Assembly (NCBI GenBank): GCA_022606135.1
Contig: JABYQN010000001.1
Span: forward strand, 2,790,001-2,854,000
From: Fomes fomentarius
Lineage: Eukaryota; Basidiomycota; Agaricomycetes; Polyporales; Polyporaceae
DNA length: 64,000 bases
Direction: 5' to 3'
Shown here: positions 33,305 to 44,679 of the stretch, piece by piece
Position numbering within the stretch: position 1 is the first letter of the stretch
How the letters are laid out: each line of letters begins with the position of its first letter
Notes under the pieces: generated by a model
Databases searched by the model: none
Seen by the model: only the letters and a program-made list of their open reading frames with translations
What the model was told of the DNA's origin: nothing
Position numbers and translations under genes: made by a program

Positions 33305-36300
33305 ATGGCCCAAAGGCGTTCTAGCCATCGCTCAGCTTCCCTCCAAGACCCTTCCCTCATCAACCGCCGCAAACTCCAGGCTCGACGCGCGACGTCTACC
33401 CGAAGACGCGTCTTTACCTTCACAAGCAACTCCTACATTGCATCCAACCCCAGTTCTCACGCGTCAGGCAGTTCACCGCCCACTTCGCCTCGCCCTGTGC
33501 TTGTTCCCGTCCATTTCAACCTCCGTCGACTTCCCTCTCGCATTCTCTTGGACGAAAAAGACAGCATGCGAGATGCCTCCACTGGATATGACGTCTCAAT
33601 AGGCATGAAACGGAAACGCGTCGTGAGTGGGAGCGAGAACACGTCCCGGGACAGAAGCGCCCGCACCTCCAGCCGTGCCAAGCGGCGCAAGGCGTTGCCC
33701 GACTCGAGTGAGGAGGAGGAACTGAGTGGGATGGATGTCGATGAGGAGGAATGTTGGGAAGGCTCGGAGAACTCGGACGAGGAAGAAGCTCTTGATTCAT
33801 GTACGCGCAGTTCATATCCTCTGTCACTCGTGCATTGTTCAACGTGTGTCCCAGCCGATAACTACCTCATCAATGAAGCACCCCCTCGTCGCCTGCTCCG
33901 TCTCCGCAAAGATGAACTTGTCAGCTTGTATGCCGCTGCGGGCCTCACAGAAGATGCCGAGTTGCTCACAAAACCGGAGATCGTCGATTGCATCATAGCC
34001 GCTCGTGACGATGTAGCTGACCTTCCTCCCTCCTCCCCTGGTGTTGCCGATAGTGGTTCCAGTGACTACTCTTCAGATGGTGGGAACGTAGCTGGCGGGG
34101 AGGAAACCGACTTCAATGCCCGTTTCCGCAATGGGCTACGAAGGAGGGCAACTGTACACGATCTCAGTCGCGCATCCCGTAGACACCTCCCCGATCGAAG
34201 CTTGTCTATGAGTCACATACAACGTTCCGCCAGCGAAGTCTCCCCTACTCAGGGGAAGCGTGCACGAGGCCTTCCCGAGACGCACGCCACTCAGCAAGAT
34301 AACGGACACCAGACTAGGAGGTGAGCACAATGATCCTTTCACCTTGAACTCTCATCAATACCTTCCCTTCAGAAGAGGCAACAGCAGCGCAAGTTCCAGT
34401 CGGTCCTCCCCGACCTCTTCAATGATGTCGGCTGCTCAATCTTCGCTTCCGTCACCTCCCGCCACCCGACTTCGCACACGTAAAGCTTCTGGTGAGGTGG
34501 AGCCGAGTCCAAGTTCCTCAGGCACCAGCAAAGGAAAGGCCAAGGCAAAACATGTCGGGTTCAGCGATGCTGTGGAGATTAACCGGCTACCTTCTCCATC
34601 GTCCGAAGGGGAAGAGAGCGATCTAACGGACCTCACCGAAGTTGAGAACTCCCTTCAGCAGGCGAAGCCCAGCCCGCGTCGTCTTCGCAGTAAAGGATCC
34701 GTCAGCAAGCTCGCTGTTTCACAGGACAAACGACGACCTGATGATACCTCGGAGTCCAGTCGGAGGATAACGCCCATGCGGAAGGCGAAAGGTAAGGTCG
34801 GGAATCTTCACGAAAGCACGGACGAGGAAGATGAGGAAGATGAGCTTCTGTCCAGTGGCCCTGAGGATGATGAAGTTGACGAGCTAGAGGAGGTATCTTC
34901 ACCTATGGCGACTCCGAAAGCGAAATCAGCTCCATATGGCCGGCGCACGCCGGTCAGGAACCGGCTCCGGGCGCGCCATTTACAGACCCACACCCCTCCT
35001 AGCGATGGCGATGACGAAGACAGCGAGGAGGAGGGTACGGTTGTGGCAGGTGAGGAAGGCGATGATGAGGGTAGCGATGACGCAGATGAGGAGACTCTGC
35101 ACGCGGAGCCTCGCAAATTGCGCAACGGCAAGATTGTTGGAGATGGCGATGTGGAAGAAGACATAGGCGAGGAAGAAGAAGAAGAGGAGGAGGAGGAGGA
35201 GGAGGAGGAGGAGGAGGAGGAGGAGGAGGAGGAGGAGGAGGAGGAGGAGGGGGAAGAGGACGCAGCCACTGAGGATAGTGAGTCTATCATGTCCACCGCG
35301 GACGAGGCCGAGGAAGTGGAAGATAACATTGACGAAGAGATGGACGATGACGGTACGTTCTCCATCTTCTAGAGACATTGCCATCCTCGCTCATCTCTCT
35401 CCCAGTTGATCTCACTATCGCTACTACGAAAACGCTCGTGCGCCTACGGAGGGATGATCTCGTCAGGCTATGTGAAACCCGCGATATAGATGCGGTTGGA
35501 ACGAAACCCCAACTGGCTGAAGCCCTACTACAGTGGCGCGATAGACACTGTAGTGAGGCCACAACCTCCGCGCCCTCTTCAACGGGCACTGTCCGTCCTC
35601 CTTCCACAGCCCGAGTTCCACGACGTCGGAGAACGCGTTCGAAGTCTGGCTCAGCGGGGAGTGCCACTCCTCCGGTGTTGCTCCGGTCGCACCATATGCA
35701 CATGGATGAGCCTCGCACACCACCTCTGTCTACCAAGCATAGAGAGAAGGATGGGGAGGGTGACGTTGAACTCGACCTAGAAAGCCTTGGCTTGGACGAC
35801 CGCGAGATCCCCCCTGAGAAGCTGACGAAGCTTGAGAAGATCGGAAGCGGTGGTTTCAAGGATGTCTACATCGGCAAATTCAAGGGACGTCGTGTTGCTA
35901 TTGCGGAGTTCCGCGGTCAATTGGGTCACAGTGCGTAGCGCCGGCACGCTTGTGTGTCGAGCAGTGTGATTGACGGATAACATGTGCAGTGGATATCAAG
36001 GAGTTGAAGTTGCTCGGTGATTTTGATCACCCGAACATCGTCCGTTTCGTATGTTGCACCTCTCAATCTTCTTGATGTACTATCCACTCACTCAATCGTT
36101 GTAGCTTGGTGTTAGCATCCCAGAGAACACTCGTGAGACCCCGGTGATGATCGTCAGCGAACTGTGCTCCAACGGTGACCTCTTCGACTACATCCGCAAC
36201 GTAAACCCACCATCGTTGTACCGGGTGGTATGTTCTTCTGCTTCGACTTCCCTGCGTTAGCTGAGTTTCATCATCCGTAGCTTTGCATCATGCTGGACAT

Positions 36301-36845
36301 CGCCCGTGGCCTCGAGTACCTCCACCTGCGGAAGCCCTCCGTTATCCATCGTGACTGCAAATCGTCGAATATTCTCATCACATCTAAAGGTGTTGCCAAA
36401 ATCACGGACTTCGGACTCGCGAAGGTCAAGCAGTCGACACGCTCGATGGTTCGCAGCTTGGTCGGCACGGTCAATTGGCAGGCACCTGAGCTATGGCACC
36501 CACATCCTAAATACAACCATAAGGTCGACGTATTCTCAAGCGCGATGGTCTTTTGGGAGATCCTTCAGTGGCACATCCCCAACAAGAAGTTCCCCTGGGA
36601 GGGTATGAACGAGCACGCCATCTACGAGGCAGTGGGCGCCAAGCGCCAGAGGTACGTGCCTCTCGCTGAATTTGTCTTCTCGCGCTTACACTTGTCTCAG
36701 ACCTTCTTTGGCTGGTCTTCGCAAACAGTGGTGTCTTGAGATCGTAGACCTAATTGAGCACATGTGGGCGCAAGATCCACAGGATCGGCCTACCATGTCC
36801 GAGGTCGTCGATGAGCTTGAGAGTATCATCTACCAATATCGATAG
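33305..36845 (+). CDS. SAP-like DNA-binding / poly-Glu / protein-kinase fusion protein
   Basis: Exons: 33305-33800, 33855-34320, 34373-35352, 35406-35930, 35990-36048, 36105-36227, 36281-36651 and 36701-36845 (1054 aa). Order: a basic N-terminal region with KRKR and KRRK nuclear signals; a first SAP-like helix pair (LLRLRKDELVSLYAAAGL); long acidic disorder with about 25 consecutive Glu; a second SAP-like motif (LVRLRRDDLVRLCETRDI); then a TKL-like kinase domain. The kinase has a glycine loop GSGGFKDVYIG, HRDCKSSNIL, DFGLAKVK and APELW, and ends at SIIYQYR. The usual beta-3 lysine is missing: VAIA replaces VAIK. SAP motifs bind scaffold or chromosomal DNA, so a chromatin-tethered kinase or pseudokinase is plausible. 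The ATGs at 33565 and 33604 are alternative starts. The substrate is unknown. Confidence 0.82.
35170..35260 (+). repeat. GAA/GAG trinucleotide microsatellite coding poly-glutamate
   Basis: A nearly pure run of GAA then GAG codons inside exon 3 of the SAP-kinase gene. It encodes about 25 glutamates broken by a single Gly near the end. The tract is in frame and flanked by further acidic residues. Such runs vary in length between strains, so the exact count may differ between isolates. Confidence 0.9.
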
Positions 36846-37683
36846 TCGTCCAGCAACACGTCCCTCGCAGAATGCCAATATGTTTATCCGGTTATCGTCG
36901 CATCAACATTCAATACCGTACTCGCACCGCACTACTATCATTCCTCCTCTTGTCACTGCATTTTGGGACTTCCGCACTTTCGTATGACTTTCGCCTATTA
37001 TGCGTATACGCTTATCTGTTCCCAGATGCTTCTGGCACAGGGAGGCCATGTTGGTGTTGCTTTGTATGGAATCTTCGCTTTTGTTTGTATAGCATCATGT
37101 GGTCTCTCGTTCCTCTTGACTCCCCAAACTCTACAATCCGCATAAGGTCTTAAATCAACATCATTGTATCTTAGCTTTACCCCCCTGCAATGCATCGTAT
37201 CATACAAGCAGAACTAGTGATCGAACTCGGAGGGTTACGATGAACCTAGGGTACGTATACAGTGGATGGGATGGTGTCACCATGCAACAGCTGGGCAGTA
37301 GCAGTTCTTCAAGTCGCAGTCAAGAGTAACTCCGACAGGCGAACAACACTGTCGTAATCTATATTGTATTTTTGTCGCACTGAGCCCAGTTGCCGTTCGT
37401 ATGTCGGCATCCTCGAGTCCTCTCGTGTCAATTGACCGCAGACTTGAGGACGATCGCCGTTGCTTGCATCACATCAGACATAGGCTGAATCAGTAGCAAT
37501 GCACAACGGACGAAGAACCACAACTCTATTATCTGGATACGAAGTTAGGGTAACATCGACGGGACGAAGAGTTCATTCGTATCGCCAGCGAAAATTACAG
37601 CCAGATCTAGTTTGGGGCACCGAAACACTGGTTCAAGAAGTGAAGTCACTATAGTCCGACTTTCCCTGTGCAGACAACTCCCT
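36846..37683. other. Intergenic region
   Basis: About 840 bases between the 3' ends of two convergent genes. Small frames occur but none is supported. It probably holds two 3' UTRs. Nothing else was seen. Confidence 0.35.
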
Positions 37684-38814
37684 CTAATGTGACGAACCAC
37701 GTACGTAGTCCTGCAACTCCCAATACCCGGGGGTGTTCGTTGCAATCCGCTTCATCCACTCGAATTTCAACTTCTTTATGCATACTTGGTGTGGATCAAC
37801 CCCTGGTACCAGTTCTTCGATCTCAGCGGGAGGAAGTATCATCACCGGCACCTTCGCCCTCTCAGCGACCCTCTGTAGATGATTGAGGAAGGCGCGGAAG
37901 GCCAACTGAGTCGTGGAGTTCGACTGGACCGCAGGTGGAGGAGGGGGTGGCTGCAGCATGACATTTTCCAGGTGTGGCCAGAACTCGTCCGACGCCGAAT
38001 CACCTAGTGGGCGCAAGTACGTTAGCGACAAAGGACAGACATGCAGTCGAATATAGCACTAGTACTTACTGATCGCTTGGTCGAGAGTATCCACTGTGAC
38101 GCGCGGAGTGTGGTCCACCCGCGATACGAACAGATGCGTCAGATTCGGCGAGTGCTCCGCCCAGTGTATGAAGTTGACATCCCTTCCCACAAACGCCAGG
38201 ACGTGGTGCAATCGTTTCAGGGCAGGATACACCGGGCGCCCGCTAGGCATGAACTCGAATGGCAAGAAGCTCGGGTCCCCGCCTACGACAGTGAAGTCGC
38301 GCAATTGGGAGAAGCAGCACCGAACGACGCTCGAGCTGCGCCACTGCGCTTGGATGAGTGCAAACGTCAGGACGTCCGGCGCGACGGCGCGGATGAGTGC
38401 AGGCACGACGCGGTTGTACTGCTCGTCCAGGTCGTTCTGCGTGGACTTCCAGTGCTGCGCCCGTCGCTGCATGGCCACGAGGAATTCCGCGCGAGTTCTC
38501 GGCTGGCTTGCTGAAGCAGACGAGGTCGCGTGGACACTGGATGTGTCGATGGTTCGAGGGCCGATTAGGGAGAGGCAGAGATGACGAACGCGGGGGAGGG
38601 CCTCCGTAGCGCGCGAGCGTTCTGCGTGGAAGCATTGGAGGAACCGTTCAATCTTGGATGGGCCGCTGATCAGAGCGACGGTGAAGAATCGGGCAGGCCG
38701 TGAGGCGGCGCGGATGCGTTTTGAGACGAGGGCAAGTGAACAGCCTGTCTGGCCCCCGTCAACGCAGGCGTATATGGATATGAGGGTGAGAAGCTCGACT
38801 GCCAACTTGTCCAT
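37684..38814 (-). CDS. F-box-like protein (copy B of a two-member family)
   Basis: Exons 38070-38814 and 37684-38003 give 354 aa. It is clearly related along its length to the gene at 11344-12528: MDKLAVELLTLISIYACVDG against MDTLAFELITLISFFACTDG, and shared RAEFLVAMQRRAQHWK-type, VVPALIRAVAPDV and QAQWRSSSVVRCCF blocks. The intron has the same place and phase. It lacks most of the Ala/Thr-rich insert of copy A and has a proline run in the second exon instead. The C terminus (RVAERAKVPVMILPPAEIEE, then FEWMKRIATNTPGYW) matches copy A's end. Function is unknown; F-box-like by its first 45 residues. It lies on the opposite strand to copy A. Confidence 0.78.
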
Positions 38815-40254
38815 CGTTGAAGGGGAACCGGTAGGTGGAGCTTTGATGTGCCAGGACGTCGTGGAGGACGAGCAGCTTTATAATACCTATCACCTAGCGC
38901 CACAGGCAGTTAGGTGATTAGATTGGGAGTTCTTGGGTTGACCTACGACGAGAACGGCGGCGCGCGGCAGAACGCATGTGTCAAGTTCCCGGACTTTAGC
39001 AAAACAGATCATGATCTTCATTGCGCGCTGTTGTTCGCAGTCTAAGTTCGCAGGTGTATAGCGCAAGGATGAATGGCAACTTTGCCAAGTGCAACTGCTC
39101 CGCTTATGAGAGCGCGCAGTTTCCACCTGCATAGCATTCTGTGCCATATCATATCATATGGACCTTCTCAAGCTCCTTGCTCACACACAGTCAGAACATC
39201 AGAAAATCGGTTTGACCCTGACGCACCATCGCTGGCATTGGTAGATGATAGGATTCGTGGAGACAGTTCGCCATAGCATGACGATGATTTGACCGAACTT
39301 TGAATCCCAAGTTACACAGTGAAGAGCATCGCCAACGCGACGAAGGCGTTCTGATTAGACATCGCATGCGCAAGCACAGATGGCTACCAGTGAGTGACAG
39401 AGAAGTTGTAGTTGAGACCCGTAAGACCATTCTTTGCTTGATACGACTCGGAGATGCCGGGGCCGGTGTGTCTTACGAAGTCCTGAGAGTACGGATGTCA
39501 AATTAGTATTCACTTAGCATATGAATTGCAAAGATGGCCATCGCCCGGCGCATCCCAGCATTAGATATCTTGCTGTAACCGTGCAACGTAGGAGATGCTT
39601 CCGTGGTTCTGTGAAAAGGTGGGCGTATATTACATCCGCCTACCATCTGAACCTTGTCAGACCACCCTGACCGATACTACTAGATCTTCATACTGCTATT
39701 ATAAAGCATAAAGAGTTCACGCGGAAGTACCCTGCAACCATTATAAGCACACCGGTCGCCGACGTACGACATCATTGACTGACTTGATTCCGGCATGGTT
39801 AGAATCATGTCATTGATGTGCCACAATGCTTGATAAGGGTCATCTGATTCGTAGCATATATGAGGGCAGCTGGGGACACTCACAGAGCGTTACAGTTTGG
39901 AAGACCAGGACGTGGTCAACGGTCGTGGGGATAGGTTGCAACTACTACTTACTACGTATGTAAGTTCGGACAAGCGCTGTGATGCGTCGGTGGCTTCAAT
40001 ATTTCAAGTCGGATCATTGCGGATGAACGTAATGTTGAACCTCAACATGGTCACTGTACGTCCATGCAGTACCACACTATGCTTACTCAGATATTGGAAT
40101 GTGTCAGCAAAATATGGCTTATTCATCTTCGCGTGTGTAGTACGTGCCGTTGCCTCAAAGCTGGCCCGCACGCCGCCATATCTTGCGCCACGGTTGACTA
40201 TCACAACGTCCCTATTGATACGGACAACAATTCCCTCATACCAATTTCTCTCAC
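38815..40254. other. Intergenic region of about 1.4 kb
   Basis: Lies between divergent genes of the second accessory block. Only short, unsupported frames were found; the interval was read on both strands for fragments of the neighbouring families without success. It should contain both promoters. Confidence 0.35.
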
Positions 40255-41609
40255 ATGGCCGACGATGTTCCTGCGACTATGAAGGCACTGGTCATCGAGG
40301 ATGTAAGCGAACGATCTTCCATCATGGCAGATCGAATGCTGACTCCTATCACGGTCTCGACACAGCGACACAAGGTTGCGATTAAGGACCATCCTGTCCC
40401 TGCAGTCGGCGAAGATGACGTGCTCGTAACAGTCGTCGCAGTGGCTCTAAACCCAACCGACTGGAAGCGTCAGTAGTTCCTCGATCATTGACAAATTCCT
40501 CGCTACATTATGCATACAGACGTCGACTACCCAATCGGCAAGATTGGCTCTATCTTGGGTTGTGACTTCTCCGGACACGTAGTCAAAGTCGGCAAGAACG
40601 TAACAAATCCGAAGGTTGGAGAGCACGTCACAGGATTTGTGCACGGAGGCGAGTTCACGGACGAGGGCGCACACGCAGAGTATGTCAAGACCCCAGCGGA
40701 GCTTGTTTGGGTGGTCCCAAATGGCACTTTGACACACGAAGAGGCCGCTGCCCTCCAAGTCGCGTAGGTGTCGAGTCAATCCTCCGGAGTGATAGCTTCG
40801 TGCTCATCATGCATCCTGTGCTCGACAGAGTATGGACTGCAGGTCAGGCACTGTACCACCCAACGCGGCTTGACTTCGTCGACCTTCCGCAGAAAGTTGC
40901 GGGAGACGAGTGGGTCCTCGTGTATGGCGCAAGCTGTGAGCTCTCCCCGTCATCACACCTCCCGAATGACACTTGGCTAGAGATCAATCAGCGGCCGTGG
41001 GCCTGGCCGCTCTCCAGCTTCTCCGTAGCTCAGGCTACAAGGTCGTCGCAACCGCCTCGCCGCGCAACTTCGCTGTCGTTAAGGCGTACGGAGCAGACGA
41101 GGTGTTCGATTACCGGGATCCCGCGGTGGTGCAGAAAATCAAGGAAGCTACGGGCGACACGATCAAGAAAGCGCTGGACTGTATTTCCGAGAACGGCACT
41201 TTGAAGATCACTACGGACAGCATCGCCTCTTCTGGCGGGAAGGTTGTTAGCCTTCTCGACCTACCGTCAGAGGATGAGCTTAGAAAAGACGTCCAAGTTA
41301 TACGTGCGCTATTCGCCTTTCTGGCTTATCGAGCTTCTGCTGACCCCAACACTATGCATACCAGCGACGCTCCTTTACACCGCAACGGGGCGTGCATTCG
41401 ATTGGCCGTGGAAGTCTTATCCTATCTCGACGGAGGACAGGGAGCAGATCGTGCAATTTATCAAGCAGCTCCCGTCGCTTGTAACCCATGGTGAAATCAA
41501 GCCACTGCCCATCAAGCACTGGGAGGGCGGTCTAGAGGCGATCCCGGACGGTTTGCAATACTTGCGTGACGGTAAAGTCAGCGCCCAGAAGGTCGTATAC
41601 CGTCTGTAG
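40255..41609 (+). CDS. Zinc-independent MDR oxidoreductase (enoyl-reductase/ToxD-like), copy B
   Basis: Exons 40255-40302, 40366-40468, 40520-40763, 40829-40935, 40992-41303 and 41365-41609 give 352 aa. Exons 2, 3 and 4 are exactly the same length as in copy A at 17547-18897 (103, 244 and 107 nt) and all intron phases agree. Motifs include GCDFSGHVVKVGKNV, HVTGFVHGGEFTDEGAHAEY, VATASPRNFAVVKAYGADEV and the C-terminal KHWEGGLEAIPDGLQYL. The nucleotide-binding segment around SAAVGLAALQLLRSSGYKV is intact. Zinc ligands are absent as in related quinone or enoyl reductases. It is on the opposite strand to copy A and ends 106 bases before the end of a convergent F-box gene. Substrate unknown. Confidence 0.87.
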
Positions 41610-41715
41610 CCAAACAATATTCATGGGAGACATACAAGACGGCAGCCGGCTATACCAAGGACATGCCACTACATATTCAACAAGCCAGTCGTGGTCGTCT
41701 GTTGTCTGTTCTGTA

Positions 41716-43815
41716 CTATTGTATCGAAGCTACCGCAGGTTCGACATGCGATCCATCCCATAGCACTTCTACGCCCAAGCCAATAAGTGGTGCGAGCTCT
41801 GCGGTATCCTCACAATGACACCCCTCAAACTCTATCCGGACCATAGGAGACACGCCCTGTGCTCTTCGCATCTTCAAGCATTTCGCGAGCGCGACAACGT
41901 CAAAGCCATACTTGGTGCGCGATGCCTTGAAGCGCATGATGTCGACAGCTGCCGCGTGCCGATATCCCTGCATGCCCGGCGGCTTTCTCCCCTCAGGCAG
42001 AGACAAATCGACGTCGACGATTTGCAACACGCGCAGCTGAGGAAACAGGATCTCGTCCGTCTCGCCTTCGCGCCCGGGGTTTCTACGTCCGAGCTCGAGT
42101 TATTATAAGCTGCGAGGTGGCTAAAGACGGCCCCCAGTTCCCACTGCGCGCTGAGTTCTGCAAGTCCTCCCTCTGTCGGACGCTCATCCGGGCGTCCAAA
42201 TTGCGCCCAATGCCACTCGTCCATCCCCGCCCTTGTACGCAGCACGACGTCGGCAGGTTTCAGGGCTTGCCGTCCCTCTGCGAGCAATGACGGGATCGCG
42301 AACGCGCTGAGGCCCGTCATGCGCAAACATGTCAGAGCCCTGGCACCCTGCAGGACGGATGCCCACGTACTGCCGGTCGTGGAGCCGGAGATAAGCAATC
42401 GGCGCAGCTTCGCGAGGTTCAGTGCTTCTAGGACGGTTGAGATGGTACCGGGCGAGAGGCTAGATGTGGCATCTATCGTGAGGCGTGGGGGTGGGAGACT
42501 CTCCTCTGATTCCTGCGTCCAGCTCTCGGCTTGCTGGGACTCCCCAGATGCGCCTTCCTCAGTGCTGGCACACCAGATGCGGCAGACCGCATCCGACGAG
42601 ATAATATGGATGGGTTCGCCAAGTGCGTACGACACTGTGTGAGCGGTTGCCTCCGTGAATACGGATCGAAACGCATCTTGAAAGAACATCTTGCGAGCTG
42701 GAGCCGCAGTGTCTAATAGCTTGCATTGCAGAATTGCTGTCCTGGGCACGTGGATGTGTAGAAGGAGAGCAGTAACCCGGGAGCATGCAGCAGTTATATG
42801 GAACTGTCGGAGGTGAGGAAGGGTGACTGTATCGTGCCCTTCGCTGGGAGTGGGATCATGGAGAAACGTTCGCGGCCAGTTGATCTTGAGCGTCTCGAGA
42901 AAAGGGATCGCGCGGAGGGTAAAGAAGAAGGGCTGTAAGGTATTCTCTGCGTCGAACTTGCAGTCCGAAATCTCCAGGTGGCGGAGCGACGCAGAGAACA
43001 TGGCGTTTGGAGAGTCGATAGCGACACCTGAAACGAAGACGGAATGCAGGCGGGATGTGTGAGACGCGAGGAATCGCTCTGGCAGGATGGGGAAGGGGGA
43101 ATGCATTTCAGTGACACGCGCAGAGCCAACTGCCTCGATGTGAACTGCTTCGAGGAGGTCGGCCGGTCCGTCCAGGTATTCCCAAATATGGTCGTCTTCG
43201 TCCCAGTTGGTGAGGATGATCAGCTCTTGACAGCGAGGAAAGAGCTTGTGGAGGTTGTCTATCGCTAAGTCGACATGTTCGTGGAAGCTGTCAACGCAGA
43301 GGCACCCATGACAGTACGATGTGCGGTTGAAGAGAGGCATGACAAGTGTGATGGGAAGGTCCCTGGCTCGCTTGATTGCTGCCTGGAAAAACTCGTCGGG
43401 CATGCGAGGGTCGAACGCAATCCATGTCCATAGTTTGACGCAACCAAGCGTGATTTCGCGCCACTGGCGGCAGACGTGCGAGACGTTGAGCCAGCCGTAA
43501 AATGACCTGTGTACCAAATCTTCTGCCTTATCGCTAGCCCTGGTGATGATGCGCTCCTCGCGGACCACCGCGGCATGGATGAGGAAGATTTGCGAGAGTA
43601 TCTCGGGAGGGAGCTTCCCAATCAATGACTGGGAATTGAAAAAGGCCCTGAGTTGCTGCAGTTTTCCTTCGACAACGGCAATCTCCTCTCTCAAAAGCTG
43701 CTGCTGTCTGTAGAAGTTATTGTATGTGCTTGTCAGATGCCAGCGGCTAATACATGGAAAGAGACCTCGAGACTAACACTGTGAGGTTTCCACTTGAAAG
43801 ATGAATACCGTCCAT
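41716..43815 (-). CDS. F-box/LRR-like protein with N-terminal coiled coil
   Basis: Three exons: 43754-43815, 42145-43707 and 41716-42082, giving 663 aa. After a short first exon (MDGIHLSSGNLTVL), a coiled coil (LREEIAVVEGKLQQLRAFFN) leads into a classic basidiomycete F-box: IGKLPPEILSQIFLIHAAVV and WLNVSHVCRQWREITLGCVK. Leucine-rich strands fill the middle, for example MFSASLRHLEISDCKFDAEN. The last exon holds LFPQLRVLQIVDVDLSLPEG. The 62-nt second intron (GTGGGA donor, CGTAG acceptor) was found because frame 1 decays after about 42145 while frame 2 continues the LRR. For intron 1, donors at 43753 or about 12 bases upstream both fit; the first-exon model is the weakest part. Probable SCF substrate receptor by family. 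Confidence 0.75.
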
Positions 43816-44679
43816 ACTTGCAAGGCAAGCTTCACGAAGTTGTGCTACACGACTCATTTGTGCTGCATGGACCAACGCTACGTCAAGCACGTGCATACAT
43901 GGTTCCATGCAAATGCGCGAGACGCTCGTATGTCACGGACCCACGGTGTGACGGTGACACGACAGACAAAGGACCATTCTGTACCACACGATAGCCTGCG
44001 ACCTATAGGGGAGTGCAAAGGCGAAAACCGGATGAGAGGCAGTCGATAGTCATACAATAGGTTAACTTCGCCAAAATTGCACCCGGTGCAAGATCTGACG
44101 GTGCCCGGAGTGTGAGCCTCCATTACAATCACGTGCTACGTGGCCGTTGCATGCGATCCTTCACTGCCTCGGGCAGCAAGCGCAAGCTTGAAAGGAGACG
44201 AGTTTCATTGAGTCTGACTTTGAATACGAGCCATCGGTCAGAGACAGGGATCTCGCTCCGCGCCAGATGAGCTGGCGCCAGGTGTGGTTGGGCGCCTGTT
44301 GTTCGGAAACTTCAACTCGCTGGAAAGTGAACCAAAATACATTCAATGCCCCAGAAAACCTCCAAAGATACTAGTTGGTCATCCATAATGGCCCATGCCA
44401 AGTTGTGAAGGTAGATTCATAGGAAACGTCTTTGAGTGAGACCGTTTTATGTGTTCGCCTGTCCGGATCCGAGTCTGCATTCGCACATTCGGTTGCGCTT
44501 GTTTGTCGCCTGGAGCCCCTGATAGTCAAGGAAATGATTGGATGCTCGCTTCGCTCGCAACCAACACCTTAGCTCAATATAAATGGTGAGTCGACTGAGA
44601 ATAAAACATTAACTGGATATTGACTGGGGGCATTTTGACGACAGAGTGGATCCCAGCTTTAGCGGCACTGGCAGATCAA
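43816..44679. other. Intergenic region (divergent promoters)
   Basis: About 860 bases between divergent genes. Frames here are short and unsupported. A GTGAGT donor-like site directly after an ATG at 44583-44586 raises the possibility of a tiny first exon for the next gene, but no proof exists. Confidence 0.3.

Noticed and set aside
34808..35365. Poly-serine frame on the minus strand
   Set aside because: It is the complement of the GAG/GAA microsatellite in the SAP-kinase gene and has no separate support.
38041..38514. Long plus-strand frame
   Set aside because: Antisense of the F-box-like copy B, whose minus-strand reading matches its paralogue along its length.
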